From positions 1 through 53,968 of the forward strand of contig JAQGHU010000095.1 in NCBI GenBank assembly GCA_028291515.1: 53,968 nt of DNA, in the 5' to 3' direction. The notes beneath the pieces are model-generated. The model saw only the letters and a list, made by a program, of their open reading frames with translations. It did not search any database and was not told the origin of the DNA. Source of the DNA: Schlesneria sp. Lineage in GTDB: Bacteria; Planctomycetota; Planctomycetia; Planctomycetales; Planctomycetaceae. Position numbers and translations under genes: made by a program. Below are positions 35,227 through 44,989 of this stretch, piece by piece (the first letter of the stretch is position 1; each line of letters opens with the position of its first letter).

Positions 35227-38200
35227 ATGCTCGCCTCGCTGATTGAAACATCGCTGAAGAACCGGATGCTGGTGATCTCGCTCGTATTCATCATGGGGGC
35301 GCTTGGTGTGTACGCAGCACTGGGCCTTCCGATCGATGCCGTCCCCGATCTGACAAATGTCCAGGTCCAGATCGTCACCGATGCCGGTGCCTTGTCGCCG
35401 CTGGAAGTCGAACAATATGTCAGTTATCCCGTCGAATTGACGATGAGCGGCCTGCCTAATGTCGAAGAAATCCGCAGCATTTCTCGACTGGGGATCTCGC
35501 TCGTAACGGTCGTGTTTCACGAAGGAACCGATATCTATCGGGCTCGACAACTGATTCAGGAGCGACTGGCCGACGCCGGTGAAAAGATCCCGCCAGGATA
35601 CGGAACGCCGCGCCTCAATCCGCTGACAACAGCACTCGGCGAGATCCTGCAGTTCCAGGTGAAGTCCGAGACCATATCGCTGATGGATCTGCGGACGATC
35701 CTCGAATGGCAGATCGCACCGCGACTGCGGCAGGTGGCGGGCGTGACCGAAATCAATTCGCACGGCGGATACTACCAGTCGTACCAGGTACGGCCGGATC
35801 CCGATCGCATGGCCAGCTTCGGCGTGTCGCTATCGGAGATCTTCCTGGCGATGGAATCCAACAACTCGACCGCGGGGGGTGGCTACGTCGTCCACCACGA
35901 TGAGCAACGGTTTATCCGCGGGCAGGCGTTACTGACATCCGTCAGCGACATTCAAAACGTGGTCATTCGAGCTGCCAAGAATGGTTCGCCAGTCCTGATC
36001 AAGGACGTGGCCGATGTCAGCATCCAGCCGATGACTCGGCAGGGTGCGGTAACTCGCGATGGCAAAGGGGAAGCCGTGACCGGAATGGTCATGATGCTGT
36101 TCGGTGCCAACTCACGCGAAGTGGTTCATGCCGCCAAAGCGCGACTCGACGAGATCAGTAAGACTCTTCCCGAGGGAGTCACGATCGAAGTGATCTATGA
36201 CCGGGCCGACTTGATCGAGCGAACGCTACACACCGTCGAAAAGAATCTGCTCGAAGGAGGCGTCTTGGTCATCGTTGTGCTGCTGATCATGCTCGGCAGC
36301 CTGCGGGCCGGGATCGTAGTGGCACTCGCGATTCCACTATCGATGCTGTTCGCCGCCAATCTGATGTGGGCTTTCGGAGTCAGCGCGAGCCTGATGAGCC
36401 TGGGGGCGATTGACTTCGGGCTGATCGTCGATAGCTCGGTGATCATGATTGAGAACTGCGTGCGACGGATCTCGATGAATCACGAGGGCCGTCCACATGA
36501 CGATGTGATTCGCGATGCGGCAATCGAAGTACGTAAGCCGACGATGTTCGGAGAACTGATTGTCGCCATCGTCTATGTGCCGCTGCTGGCGTTGCAAGGC
36601 TCCGAAGGAAAGCTGTTCCGGCCGATGGCACTGACGGTCCTGTTCGCCTTGGCAGGTTCGCTGGTGCTGTCGTTGACGCTGATGCCGGCACTCGCATCAA
36701 TGGCCTTGCCCGCCAAGATGGAAGAGAAAGAAATCTGGCTGATTCGCGTGCTGCATCGGATCTATCATCCGCTGGTTCATCGCGTTGTCAGGAACCCGGT
36801 CATGACCGCGGTTGTGGCGTTCAGCGTGTTTCTGGCGAGTATTCCCGTGGCCATGCAACTCGGGGCAGAATTCATGCCTCGTCTAGACGAAGGTGATTTG
36901 TTGATCGAAATCACGCGGCTACCGAGCGCCACGCTCGAAGACGCCATCCCGATGGGCCAACAGGTGGAAAGCCTGTTAATGAAACTGCCCGAGGTGAAGA
37001 CCGCCTTCTGCAAGACGGGGCGGCCCGAGATTGCCAACGATCTGATGGGCGTTCAACAAACAGATCTGTGGGTGCTGCTGAAGCCACATGGCGAGTGGCC
37101 GCGGCATAAGTCGCGCAACGAGTTGATCGAAGAGATCAAGGCCCTCTTGGGAGACAATGTGCCGGGGATCGTCTTCGGATTCACGCAACCGATCGAGATG
37201 CGTGTCGATGAACTGGTCGCGGGCGTGAAGGCCGACGTGGCGATCTTTGTTTATGGCGAGGATCTCGTGATCTTGGATCGACTTGGGAAAGAGATTGAAT
37301 CGTTACTGAACTCGATTCCCGGAGCGGCCGATGTCAAAACGGAACATCAGGCCAACCTGCCGACGGTTCGCATCCAGGCTCAGCCCGAAGCGTTGGCTCG
37401 CTATGGAATCGACGCCGGGCGCGTGATGGAGACGGTGTCGGCCTTGGGTGGCCGGCGAGCGGGCCTGGTCTTCGATGGTCGCATGCGGTTCCCGATCACC
37501 GTTCGTTTTCCGCTCGAATGGCGAGCCGATGTCAATCGCCTGGAACAGTTGCCGATCACCGCTGCCGACGGTCGCCAGATTCCACTGGGGGAATTGGCCA
37601 GCGTCATTATCGAGGAGTCTCCACCCAGCATCGAACACGAAGGGACTCGCCGCCGCACATATGCTCAGGCGAATGTCCGCGATCGTGATGTCGCCAGCTT
37701 CGTGCGCGAAGCGCAAATCAAGATCGCCAAAGAGATCCGACTCCCCTCAGGCTACGAAATCAAATGGGGCGGCGACTTTGAAAATCTACAGTCAGCCAGT
37801 TTGCGTCTCGCTCTGGTCACTCCCGTCGTGCTACTGCTGATCTTCCTGCTGCTCCACACGACTTTCCATTCGTCTCGCCTGGCCGGTCTGATCTTCACCG
37901 CCGTGCCGATCGCCGCGTCGGGCGGAATCTTCGCCCTGGCGTTACGCGGAATGCCGTTCAGCATCTCCGCCGGGGTTGGCTTCATCGCGCTATTCGGTGT
38001 CGCGGTTCTGAACGGCTTGGTCTGGGTGAGTGCCGCGGAGCACTTGCGCGAGTCGGGCCAGGATCCCCGTACCGCCGCCGAAGAAGCAGCGATGAGTCGA
38101 CTGCGTCCCGTGCTGATGACAGCCCTCGTCGCCAGCCTGGGATTCCTGCCAATGGCCCTCTCGACCACCTCCGGTGCGGAACTACAACGGCCACTGGCAA

Positions 38201-38307
38201 CAGTCGTGATCGGTGGGTTGATCACATCGACGTTACTCACGACGCTGGTACTGCCGGCAGTCTACCCGTGGTTTGCAACGAAATCGGGACCCGAAGTCTC
38301 CTTGTGA
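35227..38307 (+). CDS. Heavy-metal RND efflux pump, CzcA type
   Basis: A 1026-residue inner-membrane proton/cation antiporter of the HME subfamily. The start LASLIETSLKNRMLVISLVF and PIDAVPDLTNVQVQI are typical. Helix TM4 reads DFGLIVDSSVIMIEN; Asp396, Asp402 and Glu409 have the same spacing as D402, D408 and E415 of CzcA, and the CusA-type methionine-pair context is lacking. That favours divalent ions (Co, Zn, Cd or Ni) over Cu/Ag. Twelve membrane segments and two large periplasmic loops are complete. No outer-membrane factor gene or two-component regulator is present within the window. Confidence 0.93.
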   Translation: MLASLIETSLKNRMLVISLVFIMGALGVYAALGLPIDAVPDLTNVQVQIVTDAGALSPLEVEQYVSYPVELTMSGLPNVEEIRSISRLGISLVTVVFHEGTDIYRARQLIQERLADAGEKIPPGYGTPRLNPLTTALGEILQFQVKSETISLMDLRTILEWQIAPRLRQVAGVTEINSHGGYYQSYQVRPDPDRMASFGVSLSEIFLAMESNNSTAGGGYVVHHDEQRFIRGQALLTSVSDIQNVVIRAAKNGSPVLIKDVADVSIQPMTRQGAVTRDGKGEAVTGMVMMLFGANSREVVHAAKARLDEISKTLPEGVTIEVIYDRADLIERTLHTVEKNLLEGGVLVIVVLLIMLGSLRAGIVVALAIPLSMLFAANLMWAFGVSASLMSLGAIDFGLIVDSSVIMIENCVRRISMNHEGRPHDDVIRDAAIEVRKPTMFGELIVAIVYVPLLALQGSEGKLFRPMALTVLFALAGSLVLSLTLMPALASMALPAKMEEKEIWLIRVLHRIYHPLVHRVVRNPVMTAVVAFSVFLASIPVAMQLGAEFMPRLDEGDLLIEITRLPSATLEDAIPMGQQVESLLMKLPEVKTAFCKTGRPEIANDLMGVQQTDLWVLLKPHGEWPRHKSRNELIEEIKALLGDNVPGIVFGFTQPIEMRVDELVAGVKADVAIFVYGEDLVILDRLGKEIESLLNSIPGAADVKTEHQANLPTVRIQAQPEALARYGIDAGRVMETVSALGGRRAGLVFDGRMRFPITVRFPLEWRADVNRLEQLPITAADGRQIPLGELASVIIEESPPSIEHEGTRRRTYAQANVRDRDVASFVREAQIKIAKEIRLPSGYEIKWGGDFENLQSASLRLALVTPVVLLLIFLLLHTTFHSSRLAGLIFTAVPIAASGGIFALALRGMPFSISAGVGFIALFGVAVLNGLVWVSAAEHLRESGQDPRTAAEEAAMSRLRPVLMTALVASLGFLPMALSTTSGAELQRPLATVVIGGLITSTLLTTLVLPAVYPWFATKSGPEVSL

Positions 38308-38387
38308 GTTGCTGCCTCAGCAACATGGATACCTATTTGCTTCTCAAGGCGACGGAAAACATATGGTGGCTCACTACTGCGCTGACC

Positions 38388-39494
38388 CTACTGACTGGTC
38401 TTTGCCATTTTCGATCGCGCTCTCCTCCAGAATAGAAAAAGACCGAGTCCCACCAGACCGAGACTGACAGCCCATTCGATCAGGAAATACCAATTTCCTT
38501 CTCGGTATCGAACCTGAGGATCTTCCCTATAAAGGCGATCGAATTCCGCATCGACGTCGCCACCGGCCTGAATCCAGCCGATTTCCTTCTTTCGTAGCCA
38601 CGAATACCAGGTATCTGCCTCGGCGAGTTCTGCGGTGAAAGTCGCTTCGAGGCGCTGCAAATCCTCACCTTTTTGACTGTGCAGTGCCGCCTCTGCGAGC
38701 GATCGATAGCTCTGCTTGGCGGCTTCGTCATCAACTTCGTGGGACGCCTTTAGGTAACAGCGCGCAGCCAGACGTTGGGCATTCGACGAGCGGTCTGAGA
38801 GAAGATCGCCGAGCGCTTCGAGCAGCAGCGGATTGCGATAGTCCGCGAATCGCATCATCCCTAAGATCCCTTTGACCGCTGGATGGATTTCCGCATCGGT
38901 CAATTGCGCTTTCCCCAGTCGCTCTTTCAGAAACACTGCGAATCCCGGCGAATAGTCACCTGGCTCTGAACTGAGCGGATGGCGCATGGGAAAGGACAAC
39001 TCTCCGTCAACGTGTTGCCCGATGGCATATTCAACCAGCCACTTTTGATAGCGTTCCCGGCCAAAATGGGCATCGGGATTGATCTCTAACGCCTCGTCGA
39101 TGAGGAGCAATCCTTTCTCCAAGTCGCCGCCCAGAATGTAGACCGTCCCCAGGTTGGACAACGTTTCATATCGTCCCCGGTCGGCCTCAAGCTGCGCGGT
39201 CGCTGTTTCGATCGCCAGATCATGTTGACCGGTCAACTGGTACGCGACAGTCAGATCATCCAGGTAGGCCATATTCGTTGGATCACCTGCCAACTTGGCT
39301 CGTCGATCTTGGATACGCCACTCGTAGAACTCTTTGGAATGTCGCAGGAACTTGCCTGTGATCAGTTCCAGAGTCGTCGGAAATCGAGACCGCTCCTGCC
39401 GGAGTGTGTCATAATCCCAAAGACACGCCCACAACGCGGATGGCATCGCCAGCAGGATCAGAAGTGTGATGAAGTTACGATAGGAGGAAGACAT
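38388..39494 (-). CDS. Exported TPR-repeat protein
   Basis: A 368-residue protein. ATG 39494 has GGAGAG upstream and a hydrophobic signal (FITLLILLAMPSALWAC) that could be a lipoprotein signal with Cys near residue 23. TPR units are visible: YLDDLTVAYQLTGQHDLAIE, YETLSNLGTVYILGGDLEKG and LLLIDEALEINPDAHFGRER. A C-terminal membrane helix (WAVSLGLVGLGLFLFWR) with a basic tail suggests the repeat domain is exported and anchored at both ends. The role is unknown. It is convergent with the efflux pump; a short hairpin (GTTGCTG-CCT-CAGCAAC, 38308-38324) lies between them. Confidence 0.72.
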   Translation of the reverse strand: MSSSYRNFITLLILLAMPSALWACLWDYDTLRQERSRFPTTLELITGKFLRHSKEFYEWRIQDRRAKLAGDPTNMAYLDDLTVAYQLTGQHDLAIETATAQLEADRGRYETLSNLGTVYILGGDLEKGLLLIDEALEINPDAHFGRERYQKWLVEYAIGQHVDGELSFPMRHPLSSEPGDYSPGFAVFLKERLGKAQLTDAEIHPAVKGILGMMRFADYRNPLLLEALGDLLSDRSSNAQRLAARCYLKASHEVDDEAAKQSYRSLAEAALHSQKGEDLQRLEATFTAELAEADTWYSWLRKKEIGWIQAGGDVDAEFDRLYREDPQVRYREGNWYFLIEWAVSLGLVGLGLFLFWRRARSKMAKTSQ

Positions 39495-39712
39495 GGTCTC
39501 TCCGTTGCGGATTTCGGTTGCTTGCACCTGAAATGTGAATCAAAGGTTGTTGCTTCGCGTCACAGAAACGATTGCTTCACTCTATCTTTCTGTGGCGGTG
39601 TTCGTGGCTTCCCGAGGATCTCTCCCCCTCCCGCTTGCGTCCGCCTGGCGTCCCGATCACGATACCAACTTCCTGATCATCTCACTTCTGATATCCATCT
39701 ACGAGGTTTGCC

Positions 39713-40762
39713 ATGTCTGCATCACGTCGCGAATTCCTGGAAGCGTTGTCGTTGGGGTCGGCCGCGGGACTGAGCATGGGGATGCTGGGATGTGCTCAGC
39801 CAGCCAATGGGCCTGGTGCCGCCGGCAGCGTTGATCCGGCCTTGCGTCCGTTGAAGGCGGCGTTTTCGAATGCCGGACTGCAAAGCAGTTGGTGTGCGCT
39901 GGGGAAGCAAACCGCGGAACTGTGGGGTCGCCTGCTGAACGTCGAAATCACCTGGTTCGATGGCGAGATGAAGCCCGAGAAACAGCGAAACAAGATCGAT
40001 GCGATTGTCGATCGTGACTGGGACTTCTGTTGCTTCCAGGCCTATCAATCCCAAACGCTGGCCGAGCCGACTCGTCGCCTGAAAGAACGCGGCATCCCGG
40101 TGATCTCGATGGATACGCTGCTGGTCGAGATGGACCAGATGCGCGACACGGGCGTCTGGACCGAAGTCACCCCCGATCACGTCAACATGGCTGAGATGGC
40201 GGTCGGCTACTTGATGGAGAAGGTCGGCGGCAAAGGGAAGGTAATTCATATCGGCGGGGCCGACGGTCACAGTGGCGCTCAAGGCCGAGCGAAAGGCTTC
40301 GACAACATCCTGAAGAAGTTTCCCGATGTCGAAGTCGTCGGCGGTGGTGTCCGCTGGTGCAACTGGGAAAAAGAAATCGCCCGTAATACGTTTGAATCCC
40401 TGCTGCAGCAGGAAACGACTCCGATTGCAGGAGCCTTCTTTCACAGTGACGACATGGCTCTGGGCTCGATCCCCGCTCTGAAAGGGACGATCCACGAAAA
40501 GATGCTGGTCGCGGCGGTCGATGGCCAGAAAGAAGGACTGGATGCCGTCAAGAACGGAGTGCTGGTCGCGACATCGGTGAACCCCGTGTGCCGCATTCAT
40601 CGCACCGCCTTAATCCTGGGTCAGTTCTTCGCCAGGAACAAAGAGTCGATGGACAAGGTGCCGCTCGAGGTGATCACCCCCGGCCCGCTGGTGACTCTAG
40701 ACCATCCACGAAACCTGGAAGCGATGTACTACATGGCCGACCCGGCCCACTGCATCATCTGA
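39713..40762 (+). CDS. Sugar ABC-type substrate-binding lipoprotein
   Basis: A 349-residue periplasmic binding protein of the ribose/xylose-binding class. The N-terminus combines a twin-arginine motif (SRREFLEALSLGSAAG) with a lipobox ending at Cys27 (GMLGCAQ). Two alpha/beta lobes follow: KAAFSNAGLQSSWCALGKQT and KVIHIGGADGHSGAQGRAKG, with hinge segment GAFFHSDDMALGSIPALKG. The ligand cannot be told from sequence; a sugar is likely. No permease or ATPase gene adjoins, so it must share a transporter encoded elsewhere or act as a sensor. A bidirectional terminator follows. Confidence 0.85.
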   Translation: MSASRREFLEALSLGSAAGLSMGMLGCAQPANGPGAAGSVDPALRPLKAAFSNAGLQSSWCALGKQTAELWGRLLNVEITWFDGEMKPEKQRNKIDAIVDRDWDFCCFQAYQSQTLAEPTRRLKERGIPVISMDTLLVEMDQMRDTGVWTEVTPDHVNMAEMAVGYLMEKVGGKGKVIHIGGADGHSGAQGRAKGFDNILKKFPDVEVVGGGVRWCNWEKEIARNTFESLLQQETTPIAGAFFHSDDMALGSIPALKGTIHEKMLVAAVDGQKEGLDAVKNGVLVATSVNPVCRIHRTALILGQFFARNKESMDKVPLEVITPGPLVTLDHPRNLEAMYYMADPAHCII

Positions 40763-40787
40763 TTGGATGAATGACGGTTTACGAGAA

Positions 40788-40841
40788 AACGCCGAATGCA
40801 TCGAGAATATCGCTCTCGATCCATCCGGCGTTATTTTTCTT
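40788..40841. terminator. Bidirectional intrinsic terminator
   Basis: AACGCCG (40788-40794) pairs with CGGCGTT (40826-40832), and ATCGAGA pairs with TCTCGAT inside. The plus side ends in ATTTTTCTT. On the minus strand the stem is followed by TTTTC. It serves the convergent genes ending at 40762 and 40878. Confidence 0.82.
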
Positions 40842-40877
40842 CGCGTGATAGCTCTTCTATGTGTCAGCCGGACTGAA

Positions 40878-41273
40878 TCACGCCTTTTCGCGCTTCGCTT
40901 CCCAGTCGCGGCTTTGAGCCGTGCCGTTGCGTTCGCTTTCAGACTTACCCTTGATCGTGTCCCCTTCCAGCTTGCCCGTGTACTTGGTCGTGAACTTCTG
41001 GTTGTTCCGTTCACGAGTGACCGAGAACGAAACCTGACCGTCTTTGAAAGTGCCGTTTTCGATCGCGGTTTCGGTGTTGTCGCGACCGGGCATCGTTCCC
41101 GTCAGCTTGTCTCCGTCCAGCTTCAACTTCAGCGACATTTCCCGAGTCTGATCGTTGAACGTCACCGACCACTTCCAAGTTCCGGTAGGATCAGCTTTTT
41201 TGTCTTCGGCACGAACCTGGCTGACTAACCCCAGCACAGCCAATCCCAGCACCAACAATTCACGCCGTTTCAT
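40878..41273 (-). CDS. Small secreted lipocalin-like protein, hypothetical
   Basis: A 131-residue exported protein with a signal peptide (MKRRELLVLGLAVLGLVSQV, cleaved near RAED). The mature part consists of short beta strands separated by Asp/Gly turns: GTWKWSVTFNDQTREMSLKL, DGDKLTGTMPGRDNTETAIE and VSFSVTRERNNQKFTTKYTG. This fits a small beta-barrel seen in many planctomycete secreted proteins. ATG 41273 begins the signal; ATG 41288 is an alternative. Function is unknown. Confidence 0.7.
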   Translation of the reverse strand: MKRRELLVLGLAVLGLVSQVRAEDKKADPTGTWKWSVTFNDQTREMSLKLKLDGDKLTGTMPGRDNTETAIENGTFKDGQVSFSVTRERNNQKFTTKYTGKLEGDTIKGKSESERNGTAQSRDWEAKREKA

Positions 41274-41651
41274 GTTAACTTCTTTCACCTGACAGGATTC
41301 TCGAGGGCTGCTTCGTCACGATGAGTCGCAGATGCTGTCCTTGTACCCGTCCTGCCGCTGACGCTGCAACAACCTTCAGGTAAGCTAAAGGAAGCATGAA
41401 CTTGGATGTCGTGGAGCCAAATGCCTATAAAATGGACTATTGCGGACCTCAAATACAAAGGGGATTGCCGATGCGTGGGCATTTTAAGTGGCGGCCGGAG
41501 CAGGGTTTCCCTGTCAAAAACTGCAGGTCTTGCTAAACTGCGTTTTCCGCACAAGTTCCTGAAGGTTCCCACCTTTCGTTGATTATTTCGGCTGACAAGT
41601 AACGCCATCCGACAAGATATTCAGATAGACACCGTAGAGAAGGATCGCTCG
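41274..41651. other. Gene-free region with promoter role
   Basis: 378 bp between two divergent genes. No repeat or coding sequence is apparent. It must hold the promoters of the small secreted protein gene and of the SEC-C gene, but I cannot place -35/-10 boxes with confidence. Confidence 0.35.
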
Positions 41652-43796
41652 ATGCCGCTCGCTCCGTATGATCCGTGCCCTTGCGGCAGCGGAAAGAAGT
41701 TGAAGTTCTGCTGCCAGTCGATCGCCGACGAAATGGATCGCGCCCTGCGACTCATGGATGGCAACCAGCCGCGAATCGCTCTGCAGCAACTCGAAGTCCT
41801 CGCCCGCAAACACCCTACCAATACCTGGGTCGGCACGACACGAGCCCTGATCCTCATCGAACTGGGTGAAGCATCGGCCGCGCGAGATGTCTTGCGAGTG
41901 CTGTTGGAGCAAAACTCCGACCACGAGTTCTCGATCGTGCTGATGGCCGCGGCGATGATGCAGGCCGACGGCGTCGATGCCGCGAAGAAAGCCATTCACC
42001 GCGCGTTCCAACGGGGAGCCAAAAAGTTTCCTTCGATGGTCAGCGGTCTGGCAGCGACCATGGCCGCGATCCTGGGCCAGCGTCAACGGCTGATTGCCGC
42101 TCGCGAACATCTGGCTCTGGCATTGCGATTGTCGCCAGAAGAACGTCGACAAGAGCTGTTCGTTCAGTTGCTGGAATTCGACGGCGACAACGGCGTCCCC
42201 TATCCGATTCGCGGATCACACGCCTTGCCCGCGATCAGTGGCACCGAAGAACAGCAGAAAGAAATCAAAAAGGCGCAGAAGTATGCCGCCGTCGGCTGTT
42301 GGAGTACCTCGGCGGATCTGTTCCTGGCTCTGACGAAAACATTGCCTGAATCAGCAGAACTCTGGCATTCGGTCGGCCTCTGTCGTGCCTGGGACGGCGA
42401 AGAACTGACAGCCGCCGAGGCCCTGCATCGAGCCGCCCAACTGTACGGTGATTTCCCGACTGCCGTCGAATGCGAGACGCTGGCGCAACTGTTCGATCGC
42501 TACAACAGCACCGACGTGGTCGACATCTGCACCTATGAAGCCAAGGTGGAATCGATCGGACGGCTGCTGACCGTACTTGACGAACAACCTCGGTTCCTGC
42601 GATTCCCGGTCCCAAAAAGTTCCGAGAGCGAACCCAACGCACCCGTCGCTGCATACCAGATCCTGGACCGCCCCAAGTGGACGGGCACGGACTTCTCGCA
42701 GTTGACCTTGGATTCGATGCCGAAGTTCCAGGCTCACATTTCAATCTACGACGCCGTTGGTGATTCGCAAGATCCGCCCTCACTGTATCTGACCGGAGAC
42801 CGCGGAGCCGATTTGGAAGATGCCCGGGCGCAGTTGGAATCCGCGTCGCAAGGTCAGATCCAGTGGAAGGCCGACAAGGCACAGCCCGAAGTCACCGGCG
42901 CGGTCCCTGCGGAATCGCAACCGTTGCGTTGGCGCTGGAGCCTGCCTGAACAGACGCCGATTCGCCTCAACCGCGAGTTGAAGCAGCAACAGTGGGAACG
43001 CATCCTCAACGACGGCTGGCTGAACGCAACTCAGAAGTGTCTCGGTGGGCAGTCACCGGCTCAAGCCGCGACGGATCCGCATCATAAAGTGGCCCTGGAA
43101 GCCGCCTATTATGTGCTCGATGCCCATTGCCAGCAGCAGTCGTACGATCTGGACCTGAAGGGAGCCCTGGGGCGGTTCGGCCTGGAGCCACTGGCGCCGC
43201 TGGAAGTCCACGAATCGACGCCGCTCAGCATGCTATCGGTGATGCAGATGCATCGCCTGCCCATCGAACAGTTGTCGGATGTGCAGTTGATCTCTGTCGT
43301 GAACCGAGCCTTGTTGACTCGTCACGAAGGCTTCCTGTATCGCGTCTTGAAGGCCGCGTTCGAGCGACCTGGTTGCGAAAACGAAATCGACCTGCCACGC
43401 AGCTTGCGAGCCATCGTCGAACTCTGTGCGACTCAAGGTCGTCGCGACGAAGCGTTGCACTGGATCGAAGTTGCGCGCAGCAAACCGACTGGCAGCAAGT
43501 CTCAATTCGAGTACCAATGGAATTGGGACATGACCGAGTTGGCACTGCGTCTGGAAGAGCCCAACGATCCGGCTCTGAAACCACTGCTCGATCGGTTCGT
43601 CCACTTCTATTCACCCAAGGTTCCGCAGATGCGCGGGTACATCGAAAACATGCTCGCGCAGTTCGGTGTCCCTTCACCATGGGAATCGATCAGCCTCGTC
43701 GGAGCAGGGGGTGTTCCGGCGGGTGGGCTCTGGAACCCCGATGCTCCAGCAGCCGCAGCAGCCGGCCCGTCCAAGCTTTGGCTACCAGGCCAGTAA
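41652..43796 (+). CDS. SEC-C zinc motif / TPR protein
   Basis: A 714-residue cytoplasmic protein. The SEC-C motif DPCPCGSGKKLKFCC lies at residues 7-21 with the four zinc ligands, as at the C-terminus of SecA. Helical TPR-like repeats follow (QPRIALQQLEVLARKHPTNT; STSADLFLALTKTLPESAEL; ELWHSVGLCRAWDGEEL). The middle and C-terminal thirds are of unknown fold, ending in a Gly/Ala/Pro-rich tail. SEC-C can bind SecB or ribosomes in SecA, so a chaperone or translation link is possible. It is separated from ribD by only three bases, suggesting translational coupling. Confidence 0.72.
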   Translation: MPLAPYDPCPCGSGKKLKFCCQSIADEMDRALRLMDGNQPRIALQQLEVLARKHPTNTWVGTTRALILIELGEASAARDVLRVLLEQNSDHEFSIVLMAAAMMQADGVDAAKKAIHRAFQRGAKKFPSMVSGLAATMAAILGQRQRLIAAREHLALALRLSPEERRQELFVQLLEFDGDNGVPYPIRGSHALPAISGTEEQQKEIKKAQKYAAVGCWSTSADLFLALTKTLPESAELWHSVGLCRAWDGEELTAAEALHRAAQLYGDFPTAVECETLAQLFDRYNSTDVVDICTYEAKVESIGRLLTVLDEQPRFLRFPVPKSSESEPNAPVAAYQILDRPKWTGTDFSQLTLDSMPKFQAHISIYDAVGDSQDPPSLYLTGDRGADLEDARAQLESASQGQIQWKADKAQPEVTGAVPAESQPLRWRWSLPEQTPIRLNRELKQQQWERILNDGWLNATQKCLGGQSPAQAATDPHHKVALEAAYYVLDAHCQQQSYDLDLKGALGRFGLEPLAPLEVHESTPLSMLSVMQMHRLPIEQLSDVQLISVVNRALLTRHEGFLYRVLKAAFERPGCENEIDLPRSLRAIVELCATQGRRDEALHWIEVARSKPTGSKSQFEYQWNWDMTELALRLEEPNDPALKPLLDRFVHFYSPKVPQMRGYIENMLAQFGVPSPWESISLVGAGGVPAGGLWNPDAPAAAAAGPSKLWLPGQ

Positions 43797-43799
43797 GGT

Positions 43800-44924
43800 A
43801 TGAACGAAACTCGGACAAACGACGAAGCTCTGATGCGCCGGGCGTTGGAGCTCGCTCGCCGAGGAACCGGCCATGTCGAACCGAATCCCACGGTGGGCGC
43901 GGTCATTGTCGATGACCAGGGCCAGATCGTCGGAGCAGGCTGGCACGAACGGTTCGGTGGTCCGCATGCGGAAGTCAACGCCTTGGCCGCAGCGGGCCCG
44001 GCCGCACGCGGAGCTTCGCTCTTCGTCACGCTGGAACCCTGTTGCCACTTCGGCAAAACACCCCCTTGCACGAAGGCCGTCATTGCCGCAGGTGTGCGCC
44101 GAGTGGTTATCGCAGCCACCGATCCCGCAGTCCACGGAGTGGGCCGCGGGATTGATGAGTTAAAAGCGGCCGGGATCGATGTCGAAGTGGGCTTGCTTGG
44201 TGAGCAAGGCCAGCGGCTGATCGCCCCCTTTACGCGATTGATGACGCGCGGTCTGCCGTGGGTCCATGCGAAGTGGGCGATGACGCTCGATGGCAAGATC
44301 GCGACGACGACAGGATCGTCTCAATGGATTACCAATCCATCATCGCGTGCCATCGTGCATGAACTGCGTGGCCGCATGGATGCGATCGTGACCGGGATCG
44401 GCACCGCAGTCGCCGACGACCCCTTGCTGACGGCGCGACCCGCCGGTCCACGAACCGCCGCCCGAGTTGTCCTCGATTCCCAATGCCGTCTCTCCGTCGA
44501 TTCGCAACTGGTTCGCAGTGCTCTGGGTGTCCCGTTGCTGGTCATCACGACCGAATTCGCACCGCACGAGCGAATCGAGAGCTTGCGACAATCAGGAGTC
44601 GAAGTGCTGGTCGTCGCCGCATCAGCCCAACGACAACCAAACCTGTTAGAAGTAGCTCGCGAACTCGGACGGCGACGAATGACAAACGTTCTCGTGGAAG
44701 CGGGCGGGCAAGTGCTTGGCAGCTTCTTCGATCACGGCCTGGTCAATGAAGTGCATGCCTTCATCGCCCCGAAGCTGGTCGGCGGACAAAGTGCCCCCTC
44801 ACCGATCGGTGGGATGGGCATTGGTGCGATGACGCGAGCGCTTCATCTGGGCTCGCCCGACATTCGAACTCTTGACGGCGATGTCTATCTCCACGGCGAT
44901 ATCACGTCGCCCGCGGACAATTAA
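43800..44924 (+). CDS. ribD: Bifunctional riboflavin deaminase/reductase
   Basis: A 374-residue enzyme performing two consecutive steps of riboflavin synthesis: deamination of the pyrimidine from GTP cyclohydrolase II, then NADPH reduction of the ribose. The zinc deaminase domain has HAEVNAL (His56, Glu58) and PCCHFGKTPPC (Cys81, Cys90). The reductase domain has WVHAKWAMTLDGKIATTTGS and TNVLVEAGGQVLGSFF. Both domains are complete. No other rib gene is adjacent and no FMN riboswitch is visible upstream, so expression probably follows the SEC-C gene. Confidence 0.95.
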   Translation: MNETRTNDEALMRRALELARRGTGHVEPNPTVGAVIVDDQGQIVGAGWHERFGGPHAEVNALAAAGPAARGASLFVTLEPCCHFGKTPPCTKAVIAAGVRRVVIAATDPAVHGVGRGIDELKAAGIDVEVGLLGEQGQRLIAPFTRLMTRGLPWVHAKWAMTLDGKIATTTGSSQWITNPSSRAIVHELRGRMDAIVTGIGTAVADDPLLTARPAGPRTAARVVLDSQCRLSVDSQLVRSALGVPLLVITTEFAPHERIESLRQSGVEVLVVAASAQRQPNLLEVARELGRRRMTNVLVEAGGQVLGSFFDHGLVNEVHAFIAPKLVGGQSAPSPIGGMGIGAMTRALHLGSPDIRTLDGDVYLHGDITSPADN

Positions 44925-44989
44925 CCCCACGCCTGATCTGGATCTCTCTAGCGGAGCACCACCAGAGAGGTGAAGGCTGTCATCATATC

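Noticed and set aside
43600-43800. FMN riboswitch upstream of ribD
   Set aside because: The interval is coding sequence of the SEC-C gene and shows no RFN-element conserved blocks.
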